From Ichthyophthirius multifiliis (Eukaryota; Ciliophora; Oligohymenophorea; Hymenostomatida): DNA of 62,233 nt. Below, piece after piece: positions 1 through 11,523 of this stretch. The stretch's first letter is position 1. Each line of letters begins with the position of its first letter. A program made the translations under genes and the position numbers. The notes under the pieces were generated by a model. The model was given only the letters and a program-made list of their open reading frames with translations, made no database searches and had not been told where the DNA came from. The DNA is taken from contig NW_004086799.1 of assembly GCF_000220395.1 (NCBI RefSeq), positions 1-62,233 of the forward strand, given 5' to 3'.

Positions 1-125
1 AAAGCTAATGCTAAACTTATTTACGAAGGAAAATTATTATAAGCATATTTTTATGGGCTTTAACTTTGTAAATTTTATTTTGTTATTTATATATATATAT
101 ATATATATATGTCTATTAATATATT

Positions 126-160
<35 letters not shown>

Positions 161-494
161 ATATTTTTTTTTAGAATTGTTAGCTATTTTCTATATATTC
201 TTTAACACTGGAGTAAATTAGATTATTTGTATTCTTTTTACTCCTTTACTTCTTTTTGCAAGACCTCTCTTACCTCGAAATAAAAAGGAGATTTTATACA
301 CAATAATTAATATTTTTTTAATAGGTTGCTTTATTTATTTAGTAAATTTAATTAATATTAATTATTGGGAAGAATTAAAAGAAGTTATTGTTACTTATTA
401 GTGTGTTAAATCACATACTTTATGGTTTGGAGTATCTATGATTTTTAATATAACATTTTCTGTAATTTTTATTTACTTGTCTTGGGTATATTGA
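1..494 (+). CDS. C-terminal part of a multi-pass membrane protein (5' end outside window)
   Basis: Two exons, 1-67 and 175-494, around a 107-nt AT-microsatellite intron (GTAAAT...TTTAG). Spliced in phase 1 they give one frame with TAA/TAG as Gln, ending at TGA 492-494. The first exon starts in frame at base 1, so the protein is truncated by the window edge. Two or three strongly hydrophobic stretches are visible: one at about residues 23-45, one after the basic PRNKKE turn, and a last one ending LSWVY*. This gives a short basic loop between helices and a C-terminus right after the last helix. I do not recognise the family. An integral membrane protein is the only inference I make. Confidence 0.55.
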
Positions 495-637
495 ATATTT
501 ATTTTAATAAATATGTTAAGTTTATTTTATTTGCATATACAAAAATTAAAAGAAATTTTAAATTTAAATTTTAAATAAAAATAAAAATTAAAATTAATAA
601 ATGATAAAAAATTATATTTTTATTTATCATGTATATT

Positions 638-898
638 TCAATTTATTTTCGGTGTTCTTAGTCCGCACATTCTTGCAGTTCTTTCTATTTATTCTTTATC
701 GTTTCTTTTAACTCCAATATTGTAGAGTATTAGAAATTCTTCTTATTTTTTAAGTGCGTTTAAATAAATTTGATAATTATTTAAAATTTCATTTGTTATT
801 TTTAGTTCTTCTTAAGAATATTGCATTTATACCTTTTTTGGTAAACTTTTATTTAAAATTTCTATGAATTATCTAGATAATTATTTATATATGCACAT
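638..898 (-). CDS. FMC1-like mitochondrial complex assembly factor
   Basis: Single-exon gene of 86 aa on the minus strand, ATG at 898-896, TGA at 640-638, Gln written TAA/TAG. The protein is small, basic and helical. It starts with an LYR-like helix (SRQFIEILNKSLPKK), has a central coiled segment (YLNALKKQEEFLILYNIGV) and ends ERTARMCGLRTPKIN. The end resembles the conserved tail of FMC1 (ESAGLVGLKLP in human), a LYR-superfamily protein needed for assembly of mitochondrial ATP synthase. The length fits FMC1 (about 100-150 aa elsewhere, shorter in protists). The match is by eye and rests mainly on the C-terminal motif. Another small LYR protein is the main alternative. Confidence 0.5.
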
Positions 899-1232
899 AT
901 ATTTTTATTTTATTATTGTTTAGATATGATAATAAAAATATTAAAATACATATAATGTTATTTAAATATTTTATATATAAATATTTTATATTTGTATTAT
1001 TAAATAAATATATATAATTATTATATTTTATAATAATTTATATATATATATATTATTTTATTTACGATTATAGTTGAAATAAGAAATTTTATATTTAAAA
1101 ATAAAATAAAAATAAAACTTATTTTAAAAAAATTTAAAGTAAAGACTTATATTTTAACAAAAATAAAACAAAATAGTTTAAAGCAATAATAATAAAGTAT
1201 GAGTTTGCAATATTCCAGTAAAGCCGATATCG
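899..1232. other. AT-rich spacer between divergent genes
   Basis: About 330 bp between the divergent starts of the FMC1-like and RSP2-like genes. It is dominated by A/T runs and TATATA stretches. An in-frame TGA around 1200 lies just upstream of the RSP2-like ATG. No further gene is visible. It presumably carries both promoters, but no motif stands out. Confidence 0.5.
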
Positions 1233-3234
1233 ATGTATAAAATATATCTATATGAAAAAACAAAATATATAATAATAAATAAGTACTTAAAATAAGATGA
1301 AATCGGTAAAGTAATATGTAAAGGATTGGCTTCATTGTATTTAGAAAATCCAAAGTTTCCTGTAGATTATTTAGCGAAATGGCTATTGAATTATTCTGCA
1401 TCATTATCAAATGAGAATAAATTAGAAGGAATATTATAAGAAAAAGAGGTATTAAAAATGTAACATTAAGAATAATTAGAAAAGAACAGATAAGAATAGG
1501 AAAGAGTCCAGTAATTAAAGCTAAAAGATGAAGAAATCGATAATAATTTTGAAGAAAAAGTTAGAAATGAAGAATATCATTAAGAATTATTAGTAAGTGA
1601 ATTTCGTATAACTTCGTAGAAAAAAGAAAAAATTTAGTTGGAGTTTACATAGGAATTAAAGACTTTCCTTTCAAACAAATTAATGAAGAAGATGAAGATG
1701 AAAAAGCTCATCTTGATTAAGAGGCTGAAAAAATTATTAAATATATTGGGTATTCCGATTCTCACAAAGATTTGATGTCTAGTAAATAATATATTCTTTA
1801 AAATATTTAAATAAATGTTTTAAATAGATAAGATATTATCAGCTAAAGAAGAAGAGAGTGTGACAGCAGCAGTATTTAAAGAAAGAGAACCAGTTAATGA
1901 AGATGACCAAGAAAACGCAGGCCCTCCTCCTCCAAACTATGTTTATATTCCTGATCTAGTTAAGGAACCTAGAATGACTTATTTCAGAATACCTAAATTA
2001 GGCTCTTATATTGCATTCCCTTTAAAATATAATAGTTATTTAAAGGTAAGCAAATATTAAAAAAAAAAAAAAAAAATTAAAAAAGGAAGAATTCTTTAAT
2101 GATGCGTTATAAAAAAGATAAGAATATTAATAAGAATTAGAAAAATGGACAGTAGAAAAAAAAGAGAAAGAAGAGGAATTTTAAAAGGAGATTGAAGCTT
2201 TAGAAAATGATGAAGAAGCGTAAAAAGAAAAATAGATTGAATTTGATAATTTTCTTGAATAATATCCAGAAGCGCCCAAAGAATAAGGATTTTTATTTGA
2301 AGCAAAAGAATATGTTTTATGTGCAGATACTATGGGTTAAGACAGAGAAATATCTTAAGAAGATATTAAATACTTAGAATCTTATGTATAATTATTTGCT
2401 AATAGTTGGGAATAAACAGAAAAAAGATTAATGAGTTAAGATATTGACAGATACATTTAGTACTTATAAGAAGCACCAAAAGATTTAATTGATTAGTTAA
2501 ATGATGAAGAGGCAAAAGCAGAAGAAGATAAAAAATCAGATTATGACCATTTAAAAGATAATGAAAAAGAATACAATTACAGATTAGAAAGTGTTAAATT
2601 AGAAGCCTTAAAGGAAATTCTAAAATACGAACATGTTTAAAAATTGTTTTTAGATTTAAAAGAATATCGTGTTTTAAAATACCCTGTTATTCTTTAAAAT
2701 ATTTTATATTTACTTGGGTATACTATGGAGGAAATTAATATACCTAAAACTCATATTCTTAATTGGAAATACGTGAAAACATTATTAAATGAAGATTTCT
2801 TTAATTTGCTTGTTAATTATAATCATTAAGGCCCGAAACCTAATAAAGTTAAACCCTATGCTTTAATTAATAAAATAGCTACTAAAATCGAAAAGTTCAA
2901 TTAATAAGAGATTGATGAATATAATATTGGATATGGAAGACTTTTCAAATGGCTTTAAGACACCACTAGACTAAGAAAAATTGATATTGAAGTTAGAAAG
3001 TAATAATATGCTGATAGAGTAGCTGAAATAGAAAAGAAAGAAGCCTAACTTGAAGTTTGGGAAAACGATAAATCTACCAAATTACAAGAAGCAAAAGATG
3101 CGGCAGCAGCCTCTGAAGATCCTGATAGTTTCGTTGAAGAAGATTGGATCGCTTAATGGGAGGAAGAGAACCCAAGACCCATAGTCCCAGAAAGAGTTGT
3201 ATAGGATGTTGATGAAGATTGCTTGTTTGAATGA
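1233..3234 (+). CDS. Dpy-30 motif plus GAF-like axonemal protein, radial spoke RSP2-like
   Basis: Four exons: 1233-1605, 1638-1781, 1828-2045 and 2086-3234, about 627 aa, stop TGA 3232-3234. Residues about 20-55 form a Dpy-30 dimerisation motif (GLASLYLENPKFPVDYLAKW). A Gln/Glu-rich coil follows, then a GAF-like domain (GVYIGIKD, KYIGYSDSHKDLM, VTAAVF) leading into PPPPNYVYIPDLV and RIPKLGSYIAFPLKY. The C-terminal half is a long charged coiled coil. Dpy-30 plus GAF plus coil is the layout of Chlamydomonas radial spoke protein RSP2, which helps assemble spokes in motile cilia. The first junction is uncertain. I use a 32-nt GT-AG intron at 1606-1637, but a 41-nt intron from 1597, or one missing A in the A-runs at 1618-1632, would also restore the frame. 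Other introns are 46 and 40 nt. Confidence 0.7.
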
Positions 3235-3864
3235 TATTAAACATAATTATTTTTATATATATAAATGATAACACATCAAAATATAATAATGTTAGATTAT
3301 CTAAATAAATACTTTATAAATTTTATTATAATTCCCTTTTTTTATATTTAATAATTACATTTTATTTTTTAATTGAATTTAAATTAAATTAAATATAATA
3401 TCTTCTAAAGTTTAAAAGTTTAAGTAATATAAAAATTTAAAATTATATATAAAATTATTAATATATATTGATGAGGAAAAATATATAACGCCTTTTTTTG
3501 ATGATTGAGTTTTTTATAAAAAAATATAGAATATATAAAACAAAAAATATTAATTTTGTTATTTTCTTTAATAATCATATTACTTTATAATAAATTGTTA
3601 TTAAATCATTTATAAAAAATTAAAATTATTTTTAATACATTTTTGAAATGTTAATAAATAGATAATTATACTTATATAATCAACAAAATTTAAATTATTT
3701 TAAGAAAAATTAGTATATATATAAATATTAATTATATTTATTATTCTTATTTAGATCAGATAATGTATATCTTATTATTAAATTTAAAATAAAATATTTT
3801 TAATAAAATAATAAAATAAAAAAATAATATATTTGAATTAGTTAATAACATATAAATATTAATA
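3235..3864. other. AT-rich intergenic region
   Basis: 630 bp between the tandem RSP2-like and Rpn3 genes. Only A/T-rich sequence with short poly-A and poly-T runs is seen. There is no coding-like stretch on either strand and no RNA gene. Confidence 0.5.
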
Positions 3865-5672
3865 ATGGGACCATAGAAAGAAACAGAAAATAAAGAAAAT
3901 ATCTTAAAATAACAAGAAAAAAAAGAAGAACTAAAAAAGCCAACTACTATACTAGAAGGTAAACCTAATAAATAGAATAACAATTTTATTTAAAATTATA
4001 AAAAAAAGAATTAAAATATTAAATTGTATCATTTGACAAAAGTGTTTTTTAAAATGATTTGAAAAACTCTTTTAAAATATCTAAGGGCTTAAGAAGGTTT
4101 AAAAAGTATTTAAAATCTCATCATTTTAAAAAAATATGGTCTACTTTATTCCCTAATAATCCTAATGAATATTAATTTGAAAGATTTTAAGACTTTGATA
4201 AATCTTTTGAAGAAAATTTTGATATTTCAAAAAAAAAAATTGCAAAATTATCTAAATCTTAAGAAATCGAATTTTATTTAAAAATACTTTTTGTTTGTTA
4301 TCTTATTTAAAATAAACATATTGATTAAGTAATTATAAATTTCATTAATATTCTTTAATTAAATAATAAAAGGCATATGAATTATCTGGATAATTATTTT
4401 CAAGAGTTTTCGAAATAAATAAAAAGCATTTTGATTAATTAACAGCATACATATTTTCTATTATGCTTACACGAGAGAAATAAAGAATTAATTATTATAA
4501 ATAAGAGAGTAGAAACTAAATATATTTATTTTATAATTTATAAAAAAAATTCTAAAAATAGATAACTATTTGACTCTTACAGATTATGTTGCATTAGACA
4601 CAATGAAATAGGTTAAGCAACTCTAATTAACTTAATCCTTAGAAATTATTTACATTATAATCATTTTGAACCTGCACAACATTTTATTTCTAAAATTACT
4701 TTTCCTGAATAAGCTCCAAATAATGAATTAGTTCGTTTCTTATATTATACAGGTAGAGTTAAAGCTGTATAAGTAGAATATTAGGAAGCTTACTAAAATT
4801 TAAATTAAGCTATTAAAAAAGCTCCAGATACCACTGCACTTGGATTTAGAGTTGAAGTATAGAAACTTGGAATTATTGTAGAATTTTTAATGGTATTTTT
4901 TTTAAATTAATTATATAATTTTATAATAATAAAAAAATAAAGGGAGAAATTCCTAGTAGAGATATTTTTACTAAAGCTGAATATTGGAAACCTCTTTATC
5001 CTTATTATAAATTAGTTTAAACTGTCTTAAATGGAAATTTAGCTGATTTTACAAATTTAGTTAATTAATATTAAAAATATTTTATTTCTGATAAAAATTA
5101 TTCTTTGATTTAAAGGTTTTTTTTTATTTTTATTTTTTTAATTTACAATAAAATAATTTTTTTAGATTATAATAAACAGTCATTAAAACCGGTTTAAGAA
5201 AAATTAACTCTTCTTATAGTAGAATTTCATTTTAAGATATTGCTAAAAAACTAAATTTACCTTAAACTCATGATATTGAATTTATTGTTGCTAAGGCTAT
5301 TAGAGATAACATTTTAAATGCAAAAATAAACCACGAATAATAATATATTGTTATTAAAGTAATTATTTTTATTAATTTAATTCATATTTATGTACTCAAA
5401 TTTTAAACATAAAGTAAGAAAATGATCTCTATGGAAGTAATGAACCATAAAAAGCTTTCTAAAAAAGAATATCTTATTGTTTGAACTTATATAATGCAGC
5501 AACGAAAGTATCTTATATTTATAAAAATAAAAATAAAAACTAATTTATTTACTAGGCCTTATAATATCCAAATACTGATTACAAGTTTGCAGGTAAAGAA
5601 GAAGATGAAGAAGATGAGGATGAAGATATTAGCCCTGATGATATTATCAAAATGATGGAAGAAGACAATTGA
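3865..5672 (+). CDS. RPN3: 26S proteasome non-ATPase regulatory subunit 3 (Rpn3/PSMD3)
   Basis: Six exons (3865-3958, 4009-4892, 4943-5115, 5166-5358, 5415-5507, 5556-5672), 517 aa, introns 48-56 nt, all GT-AG. This is a subunit of the 19S proteasome lid, where Rpn3 contributes TPR-like helices and a PCI domain to lid assembly. Characteristic blocks line up closely with human PSMD3: GQATLINLILRNYLHY, FPEQAPNNELVRFLYYTGR, GEIPSRDIF, GNLADF, SYSRISFQDIAKKL, DIEFIVAKAIRDNI and ALQYPNTDYKFAG. The tail is acidic (EEDEEDEDEDISPDD), as in the family. The length is normal (about 500-535 aa). The frame is uninterrupted through all exons, with many in-frame TAA/TAG read as Gln. Identification is firm. 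Confidence 0.96.
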
Positions 5673-5856
5673 AAAAAAAAAATATATTTTTTAAAAATAT
5701 TTATTTTTTTAAAAAATATTTATAAAAAATTATCCTTAAAAATTTTATTAAAATTAAAAAACATTTTTAATACACAAATAATTTTTTTTTTTTAAAAAAA
5801 AATATTTAATATTTTTATAATCTTTTAATTCTTTTTTTATAAAAGTAAATATTAAA

Positions 5857-6895
5857 ATGAATATATAGGAAAATAAAGGAACATAAGATACAAATGTTAA
5901 ACTTGTAAAATAAATAAAAAAATATTTATTAACAAAAACAAAGATGAAAATATTCATAGCATAATATCTAATGTCTGAAGGTTTAAAAATTATTTTAATT
6001 AATAAATAAATATTATTAATAAATTAAAAGGATATACTGTTGCTTAAGAATAAGCAATTAGTATATTAACTGACTTTTTTATAAGATGTATAATTGTTAA
6101 AAATAATAATTTTATATTAAAAATAATAAAATTAGATATAAAGAAAATTGGTTTAAAAGCAAAAAAAATATCATAGTTATAAGGAAGAAATGAAGTTAAT
6201 GTCTTTTAAATATTATTTTTAATGGAGAATAGTTTAGGATTAAGTTTAAGTAATGTTTTAGATTACATGGATGAAAGAAAAGATGATTAATAAAAAAATA
6301 TAGTCGAAGGAAAAAAGTTACTAAAAATTAAAAGGAAAATTATTTTATAGATAGTATTTTAAATCATTTCAAAATAATATATAATTTAAAATAAAAGGTT
6401 TGATTAAAAATATTTATTAAAATGATTTTAGTAATTAATTTGACAATGAATAATTATTTAGCAATATAAAAAGGTCTGAAGATAATTTTTAAATTCCTAC
6501 TTTATAAACAGAAGATTTAAACATTAAATAATTATCAGATTAAAGAAGTATTATTTAACTAATAAATAAAAAGCCTTAAGAAATATTAAAAATAAAAGAG
6601 GTAATAATAATATTTAATTATTTTTTATAATTAATATTTTAAGACTGAAGAAATTGACTAAAATAAAGAATCTGATATTAAATTATTAAAGGCTTAACAA
6701 AAAAGATATTTTATTTCTTAATTGAATAAAATTAAAAAACCATTAGAAAATATCAATTGTAAAAGAGCTTTAAATTAAATTTAAACAAATGAGAATTAAA
6801 TAATAGAGTAAAAGTAATCAACTTAATATAATCCATTTAATGTCCCTTCCAAGAAAATTAAACAAATAAATATAGATGAATTTACTAATGTATGA
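5857..6895 (+). CDS. Bromo-TP/histone-fold protein, TFIID subunit TAF8-like
   Basis: Five exons (5857-5980, 6031-6087, 6136-6397, 6432-6600, 6644-6895), 287 aa, TGA 6893-6895. Residues about 30-105 form a BTP-type histone fold: AQYLMSEGYTVAQEQAISIL, then TDFFIRYIKKIGLKAKKI, then RNEVNVFQILFLMENSLGLSLSNVLDYM. The last part is the helix 3-helix 4 signature of TAF8, TAF3 and SPT7. The rest is Lys/Gln-rich low complexity, ending NPFNVPSKKIKQINIDEF. TAF8 pairs with TAF10 in TFIID. TAF3, lacking its PHD finger here, is the main alternative. The intron at 6088-6135 is 48 nt and leaves the frame unchanged, so it is supported only by histone-fold continuity. The intron at 6398-6431 is just 34 nt. Confidence 0.72.
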
Positions 6896-7497
6896 AAAAT
6901 TATAAAAGTATAAATAATAAGTAATAAAGATATATAATAAAATAAATTTTTAAATATAATATTATTAAATATAATTTAATAGTTTATTATATATTAATAA
7001 TATTTTAAAAAATTCAATAATTTTATAAATAAAACAAATTATATATTGATAGTATTGTTAAAAGCTATTTTATTTAAATTTATATTTCAGATTCAATTAT
7101 TTATTAAAGACATTTAAATATATAAAAATTATTGTATATACATCGATTCCTTTTTAATTAAACCTTATTAATAAACATTGATAAAATAAATATATTTTGT
7201 ATTAATAATTTGTCAAATATCTCAGAATATATAAAAATAAATAATTTATATTATTTTTATATGCCTAATTAAAAATATATAAAAAAAAAAATATCTTCTC
7301 CAAATTTGTGAAAAATATAATCAATAAGGGAGATATGTTAATTAATAATAAATTATTATATATATTACATAAATTTAAGTTTTTATTAAAAATATGTAAT
7401 TTGTTATAAATCTTTTTTCAAAATCTTTATTAATGAATAAATTAAGGATATAAATATTAATTAATAATAAAATCTAAAAAACATAAAATATATTTAA
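6896..7497. other. AT-rich intergenic region
   Basis: About 600 bp between the TAF8-like and sorting-nexin genes, mostly A/T runs. No coding-like segment, tRNA or clear repeat was seen. Confidence 0.5.
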
Positions 7498-9413
7498 ATG
7501 AATACAGAAACATAAGAATAAGAATAAGAATAAGAATAAGAATAAGAATAAGAATAAGAATAAGAATAAGAATAATAATTATTAAAATAATAATAAGAAT
7601 AAGAATAATAATAATAATTATTAAAATAATAATAAGAATAAGAATAATAATAATAATTATTAAAATAATAATAAGAATAAGAATAATAATATAAATAACA
7701 ATAATAATTATTATAATAATAATAAGAATATAAACAATCTCAATAAAATTATTTTAATTAAGATGAAATTTAAACAAATTCAAATAAAGATAATCCAGTT
7801 TAAAGATCATGTTCTTTAAATAATGAGGTTACATTTTTAATAAATATTTTGAACTAAATAAAAAAATAAAGATATAAATTGAAGTAGTTACATATAAACT
7901 ATAGGACTCTACTTTATCTAAATATGCAGTCTATTTAATAAAGGGAATTGACAAAAATGGAGAATTCGAAATATATAGAAGATATAGTGAATTCAATAAC
8001 TTACGAAAAACAATGGTTAAAAGATGGCCTGGCTGCTTTATTCCTCCATTACCTTCAAAAAAAGTATTAGTAAAATTTTATTAAGAATACTTTAAATAAT
8101 TATTTATATTAATAAAAAGGGTAACACAGAAACTAATTTTATGTTAGAAAGAAAAAAATACTTGCATAATTTTTGTAATCGAGTTTAAACTCATGGATTC
8201 CTATATTATTCAATCGAGTTTTAAATATTTTTGAGATAAAAAGATAGCGATATAAATAAAGTAAAATAAGATTATAAATATATTTTTTTTTTAATAATTA
8301 CCATTAGAAACTAGACTAATTAGCAGATTGCACTATATTAGATATAATAGAAAAATATTAAATTTAATTTCCTTAAATTATATAACATGAAACAACTTAA
8401 GACGAAGTGTTAATGGTTGTTTCTTTTTAAACTTTTTTGAAAAAATCTATAGAAGTATTAAAGGTATTAAATATAAATATAAAAATATAATTTTATAATA
8501 ATTAATAAAAAGGATTAACTATAAACTGTTTAATAATTAAATGAAAATAAATAAAAAACTAATCAATATTTAAATAAATTTTGTCAATAAACTATATAAA
8601 CTTATGAAAAAAGAATCCTAAGTGAATATACTTTAGATTAAAAAAATACAATGATTTTTTTAGATGAATAAAATTAAAAGTTATCTTAATCTATTGAAAA
8701 TATAGTAAAAATAAATATTTTTTTTTTTATAAACAAAATAATTAAATTAAAATTTATTTTTATTAAGTAATCAATAACTGAAACAAATAATTTTAAGCTT
8801 TTATGTGATTTTGTTAATTATGAATTATAAGATACTGAGGTAATATTTGTTTCTATAAATTTTATAAATAAATAAAAAAGGCATTTATAAAGGCTTTTGA
8901 ATTTAAGGATGAATTTTGTAATCGTTTAAAAAAACTAGAAACAATATTAAAAGAAAAAGTTTAATATTTATCTGAATTATAAAGCGGTTAAAAAACATTG
9001 AGATAACTATTTACAAAAGGTGATGCAGAATAACAAATGAAAGTTTTAAGTTCAGATATATATAATGTAAAATAATAATAATAATATATTTTAATTAGAT
9101 AATTATTCTTTTATATTAATATATAGATTTAAAAAGAAATTTAATATAATGATTAACTAAATAAATTTATTTTAAAAATTATAGCTTCTATAGAGATTGA
9201 AAAATACAAAGTATAATTAAATTTTTTTAATTATATATAATTTTTAAAATATTAGAAACAAAAATAAAAAAATATTATGAGATTTTAGAAGAAACATCTA
9301 AATTTGAATAATAATAGTTAGAAAAATAATTAGATTTATGGAAATAAGTTCATGAAATATCCTAATAAAGACTTTGTTAAATTGAATATTAACCAAAACA
9401 ATTTTTAAATTGA
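7498..9413 (+). CDS. PX-domain sorting nexin (PX-BAR type)
   Basis: Nine exons, 494 aa: 7498-7827, 7872-8063, 8120-8260, 8308-8463, 8513-8704, 8768-8839, 8881-9066, 9127-9210, 9282-9413. The first 90 residues are Glu-Gln and Gln-Leu-Lys repeats encoded by TAA-rich microsatellites. A PX phosphoinositide-binding domain follows (residues about 111-220) with RRYSEF, the basic LRKTMVKRWPG segment, IPPLPSKK and ERKKYLHNFCNRV. The remaining 270 residues are helical and coiled, as in the membrane-curving BAR region of SNX1/2/4/5-type nexins acting on endosomes. The last splice is uncertain: the acceptor that keeps the Glu-rich C-terminal helix in frame is TATGAG at 9281, while the stronger TATTAG at about 9254 leads to a poor frame. 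The exact paralogue cannot be assigned. Confidence 0.85.
7511..7690 (+). repeat. TAAGAA hexamer array and 39-bp minisatellite inside the nexin gene
   Basis: From about 7511 the hexamer TAAGAA repeats about ten times and encodes Gln-Glu. It passes into a 39-bp unit repeated about three times (13 residues, Leu-Leu-Lys-Gln-Gln-Gln-Glu-Gln-Glu-Gln4). Under the standard code every unit would hold stops. Under the ciliate code it is open and lengthens an acidic/Gln tail before the PX domain. Such arrays usually vary in copy number between strains. Confidence 0.85.
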
Positions 9414-9743
9414 ATAAAAAGTAATAAATATATATATATTAAAAAACACATATAAAATTTGATAATAATTTTAAAAAAATATACTAAATTAATTATTATA
9501 ACATTTATAAAATGTAAATAAATTAAATTCTTAATTTTTAAAATATTAAATATATTTGCTTATAAAAAATATAAATTTCAATATTTTTTACTTATTAATA
9601 TTTAAAACAAAAAATTTAAAATATATATTAATTTTTTTTTTAAGTTATAAAATATCAATTTAAAAATATTATATAAATCATAAAATAACAAAAATATTTT
9701 TTAATTTATCATTAAAAAAAAAAAAATACACTATCAGACGATC
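9414..9743. other. AT-rich spacer between convergent genes
   Basis: 330 bp between the stops of the nexin gene and DNAAF1, with A/T runs only. Convergent transcription suggests it holds both 3' ends. No AATAAA or hairpin signal stands out against the background. Confidence 0.45.
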
Positions 9744-10864
9744 TCATTCTAATTCATCTAAATAATTTGAGTTTTCACTTTCATTTACTACTTAGCAATT
9801 TTCAGGTTATTTAATATCTTATTAATTAATAGAAGAAATAGAGCTTTCAGAATTTTTCCTTTTACTACTACAACTTTATTCACTTTAATTAATTTAAGTA
9901 TTATAAGTTTGAATTGTTTTATCATTTTATTCTGAATTACTAGAGTTTAAAAATGAGGATCTTCTCTCTTCATTAGAAGGCACTTCTAATTCAGGAATTT
10001 ATTCATATTATTATCCTTATTATTAGTCTTATATTTAATTTTGTTATTATTATTAATTATTTTCATTTTCTTCAGCTGCTTCCCTTTTATATCTTTCAAT
10101 CATTTCTCTAAAAGCATAGTGATTTTTTAAATGTGCTTCTTCTTATTCTTTTTTAAATTTTTGCCTTTCTTCTCTTTCTAATTCTAAACCTCCTTTATGG
10201 AAAGCTTCAGCAAATCTTCTTTCTTCCTCAAAAACAGGATGATCATCTAAATATTTGAGATTTGGTAATTTCACTATTAATGTTTTTCTGTAATTTCTAA
10301 TTTTTTTACATAATTCGTTACCATTTAAATATAATACTGCTAAATTAGGAATTTTGACTAGTATTTCATCCACAATGTTTTCATCATCAAGCTTGTTTTC
10401 ACTTATATCAAGTACACTTATTGAAGGAACTTCTAATAAGCCTTTTAAAGCTTCAATACTATTTCCGTCTATACCAAGACGATTTCTTTTAATTTATAAG
10501 GTACCTAAATTTTTTAAATTATCTAAATTTTCAATCTTTTTTATATCATTTTCAGATAAATTTAGATTTGCTATTAATGTGCAATTTTCTAAATTTTCTA
10601 TTTTCTTTATTAAGTTTTCCTAAAGGTATAAACTACGTAAGTTTACACAGTTTTATAAACCGCTTATTTCAGAGCATCCGTTTCCTTCAAAGTATAATAC
10701 TTTTAAGCCTGTAAATTCTTCTAAGTTTTCAATTAAAGGGAATCCTTTATAATGTAAATATAAAAAGTCATTCAAATAAGGGGTAGAATAATAGAAGCGA
10801 AAATCACTTTTAATAACTTTTTTAAATATTATTTAGTTAATCGCTTTTCCTCAAATGTATGCAT
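9744..10864 (-). CDS. DNAAF1: Dynein axonemal assembly factor 1 (LRRC50/ODA7)
   Basis: Intronless minus-strand gene, ATG 10864-10862, TGA 9746-9744, about 373 aa. The order is TKQYLKK, then [11 protein letters not shown], about five SDS22-type leucine-rich repeats ([19 protein letters not shown] onward), then the LRR cap [30 protein letters not shown] and an acidic helix. The C-terminal third is Gln/Asn/Ser-rich. LDDRPVF followed by AEAW-GG is diagnostic of DNAAF1, a cytosolic factor that preassembles outer and inner dynein arms. The frame breaks once, at the A6 run 10818-10823 near residue 16, where one more A would join LTKQYLKK to the conserved YLHYKGF region. It could be a sequencing under-call. 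The run also forms an A-AAA-AAG heptamer of the kind used for -1 slippage. Confidence 0.92.
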
Positions 10865-11052
10865 TTTTTTTTTAAAAAAATATTTAATTTTATCTTATTA
10901 ATATAATTTAAAAAATTACAAGTTATATATTGTTTTTTTTTATAATTATAATAAAGACTATTTAATATATATTAAATTATAATATTAAAAATCTACTAAC
11001 GATATATAATAGTAAATAACATATGAAAAAATTAAATAATTATTTTTTAAAT

Positions 11053-11523
11053 ATGTCGCAAATACAATTAATCTTAAACTATATTATAATTATCTTAATA
11101 TTAGTATTCTAAAATAGCAATAACTTCTTTTGCCCAATAAAGTCCTAGTTAATTTATAACTAAGAAGATTATATTCAATAAATAAATGATAATAAAATTA
11201 AATTATTAATGTTAGTAAAATTTATAGAAATAAAACTGATAATAGCCTTTTTTGATAATGTTGATTAAGTTTTTTAAAAAATTTATATAACAAGTAATAT
11301 ATCTAAATAAAATTTGATATAAATAATGTTTAAGCATAATAATTTTGTATATAAGACAATTAATTAATATCTGTATTAGACATATTTCTATAATTTTTTT
11401 ATAAATATTATATTAAAATCTTTTTTATAATATTAGAGAAAACTATTTTTATAATCATCCAAATATATTATATTTTAGTTTTAATAATATGATATTACGG
11501 GTGCAAGTATATGGAAAGTTTGA
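11053..11523 (+). CDS. Possible small secreted or membrane protein, unrecognised
   Basis: Open for 156 codons in ciliate code, ATG 11053-11055 to TGA 11521-11523. The N-terminus looks like a signal peptide or anchor (LILNYIIIILILVF followed by a Cys-Pro). The next 60 residues have ordinary composition, but the second half is only Phe/Ile/Tyr/Lys-rich, as expected of AT-rich spacer. Because TGA is rare in such AT-rich DNA, an open run of this length can occur by chance. No family motif seen. Introns may be missed. Confidence 0.3.

Noticed and set aside
4509-4561. A GTAGAA...AATAG segment in the Rpn3 gene as an extra intron
   Set aside because: Removing it shifts the frame and loses residues that continue smoothly into the conserved GQATLINL region; reading through keeps the frame.
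10354-10623. Ser/Phe-rich plus-strand frame
   Set aside because: Antisense of the DNAAF1 leucine-rich repeats; the repeated Ile-Leu/Lys codons produce Phe/Ser on the other strand.
9744-10864. DNAAF1 and other broken genes as pseudogenes
   Set aside because: Breaks are single, always the same direction, mostly at homopolymers, and purifying-type motifs persist on both sides. Assembly under-calls explain them better.
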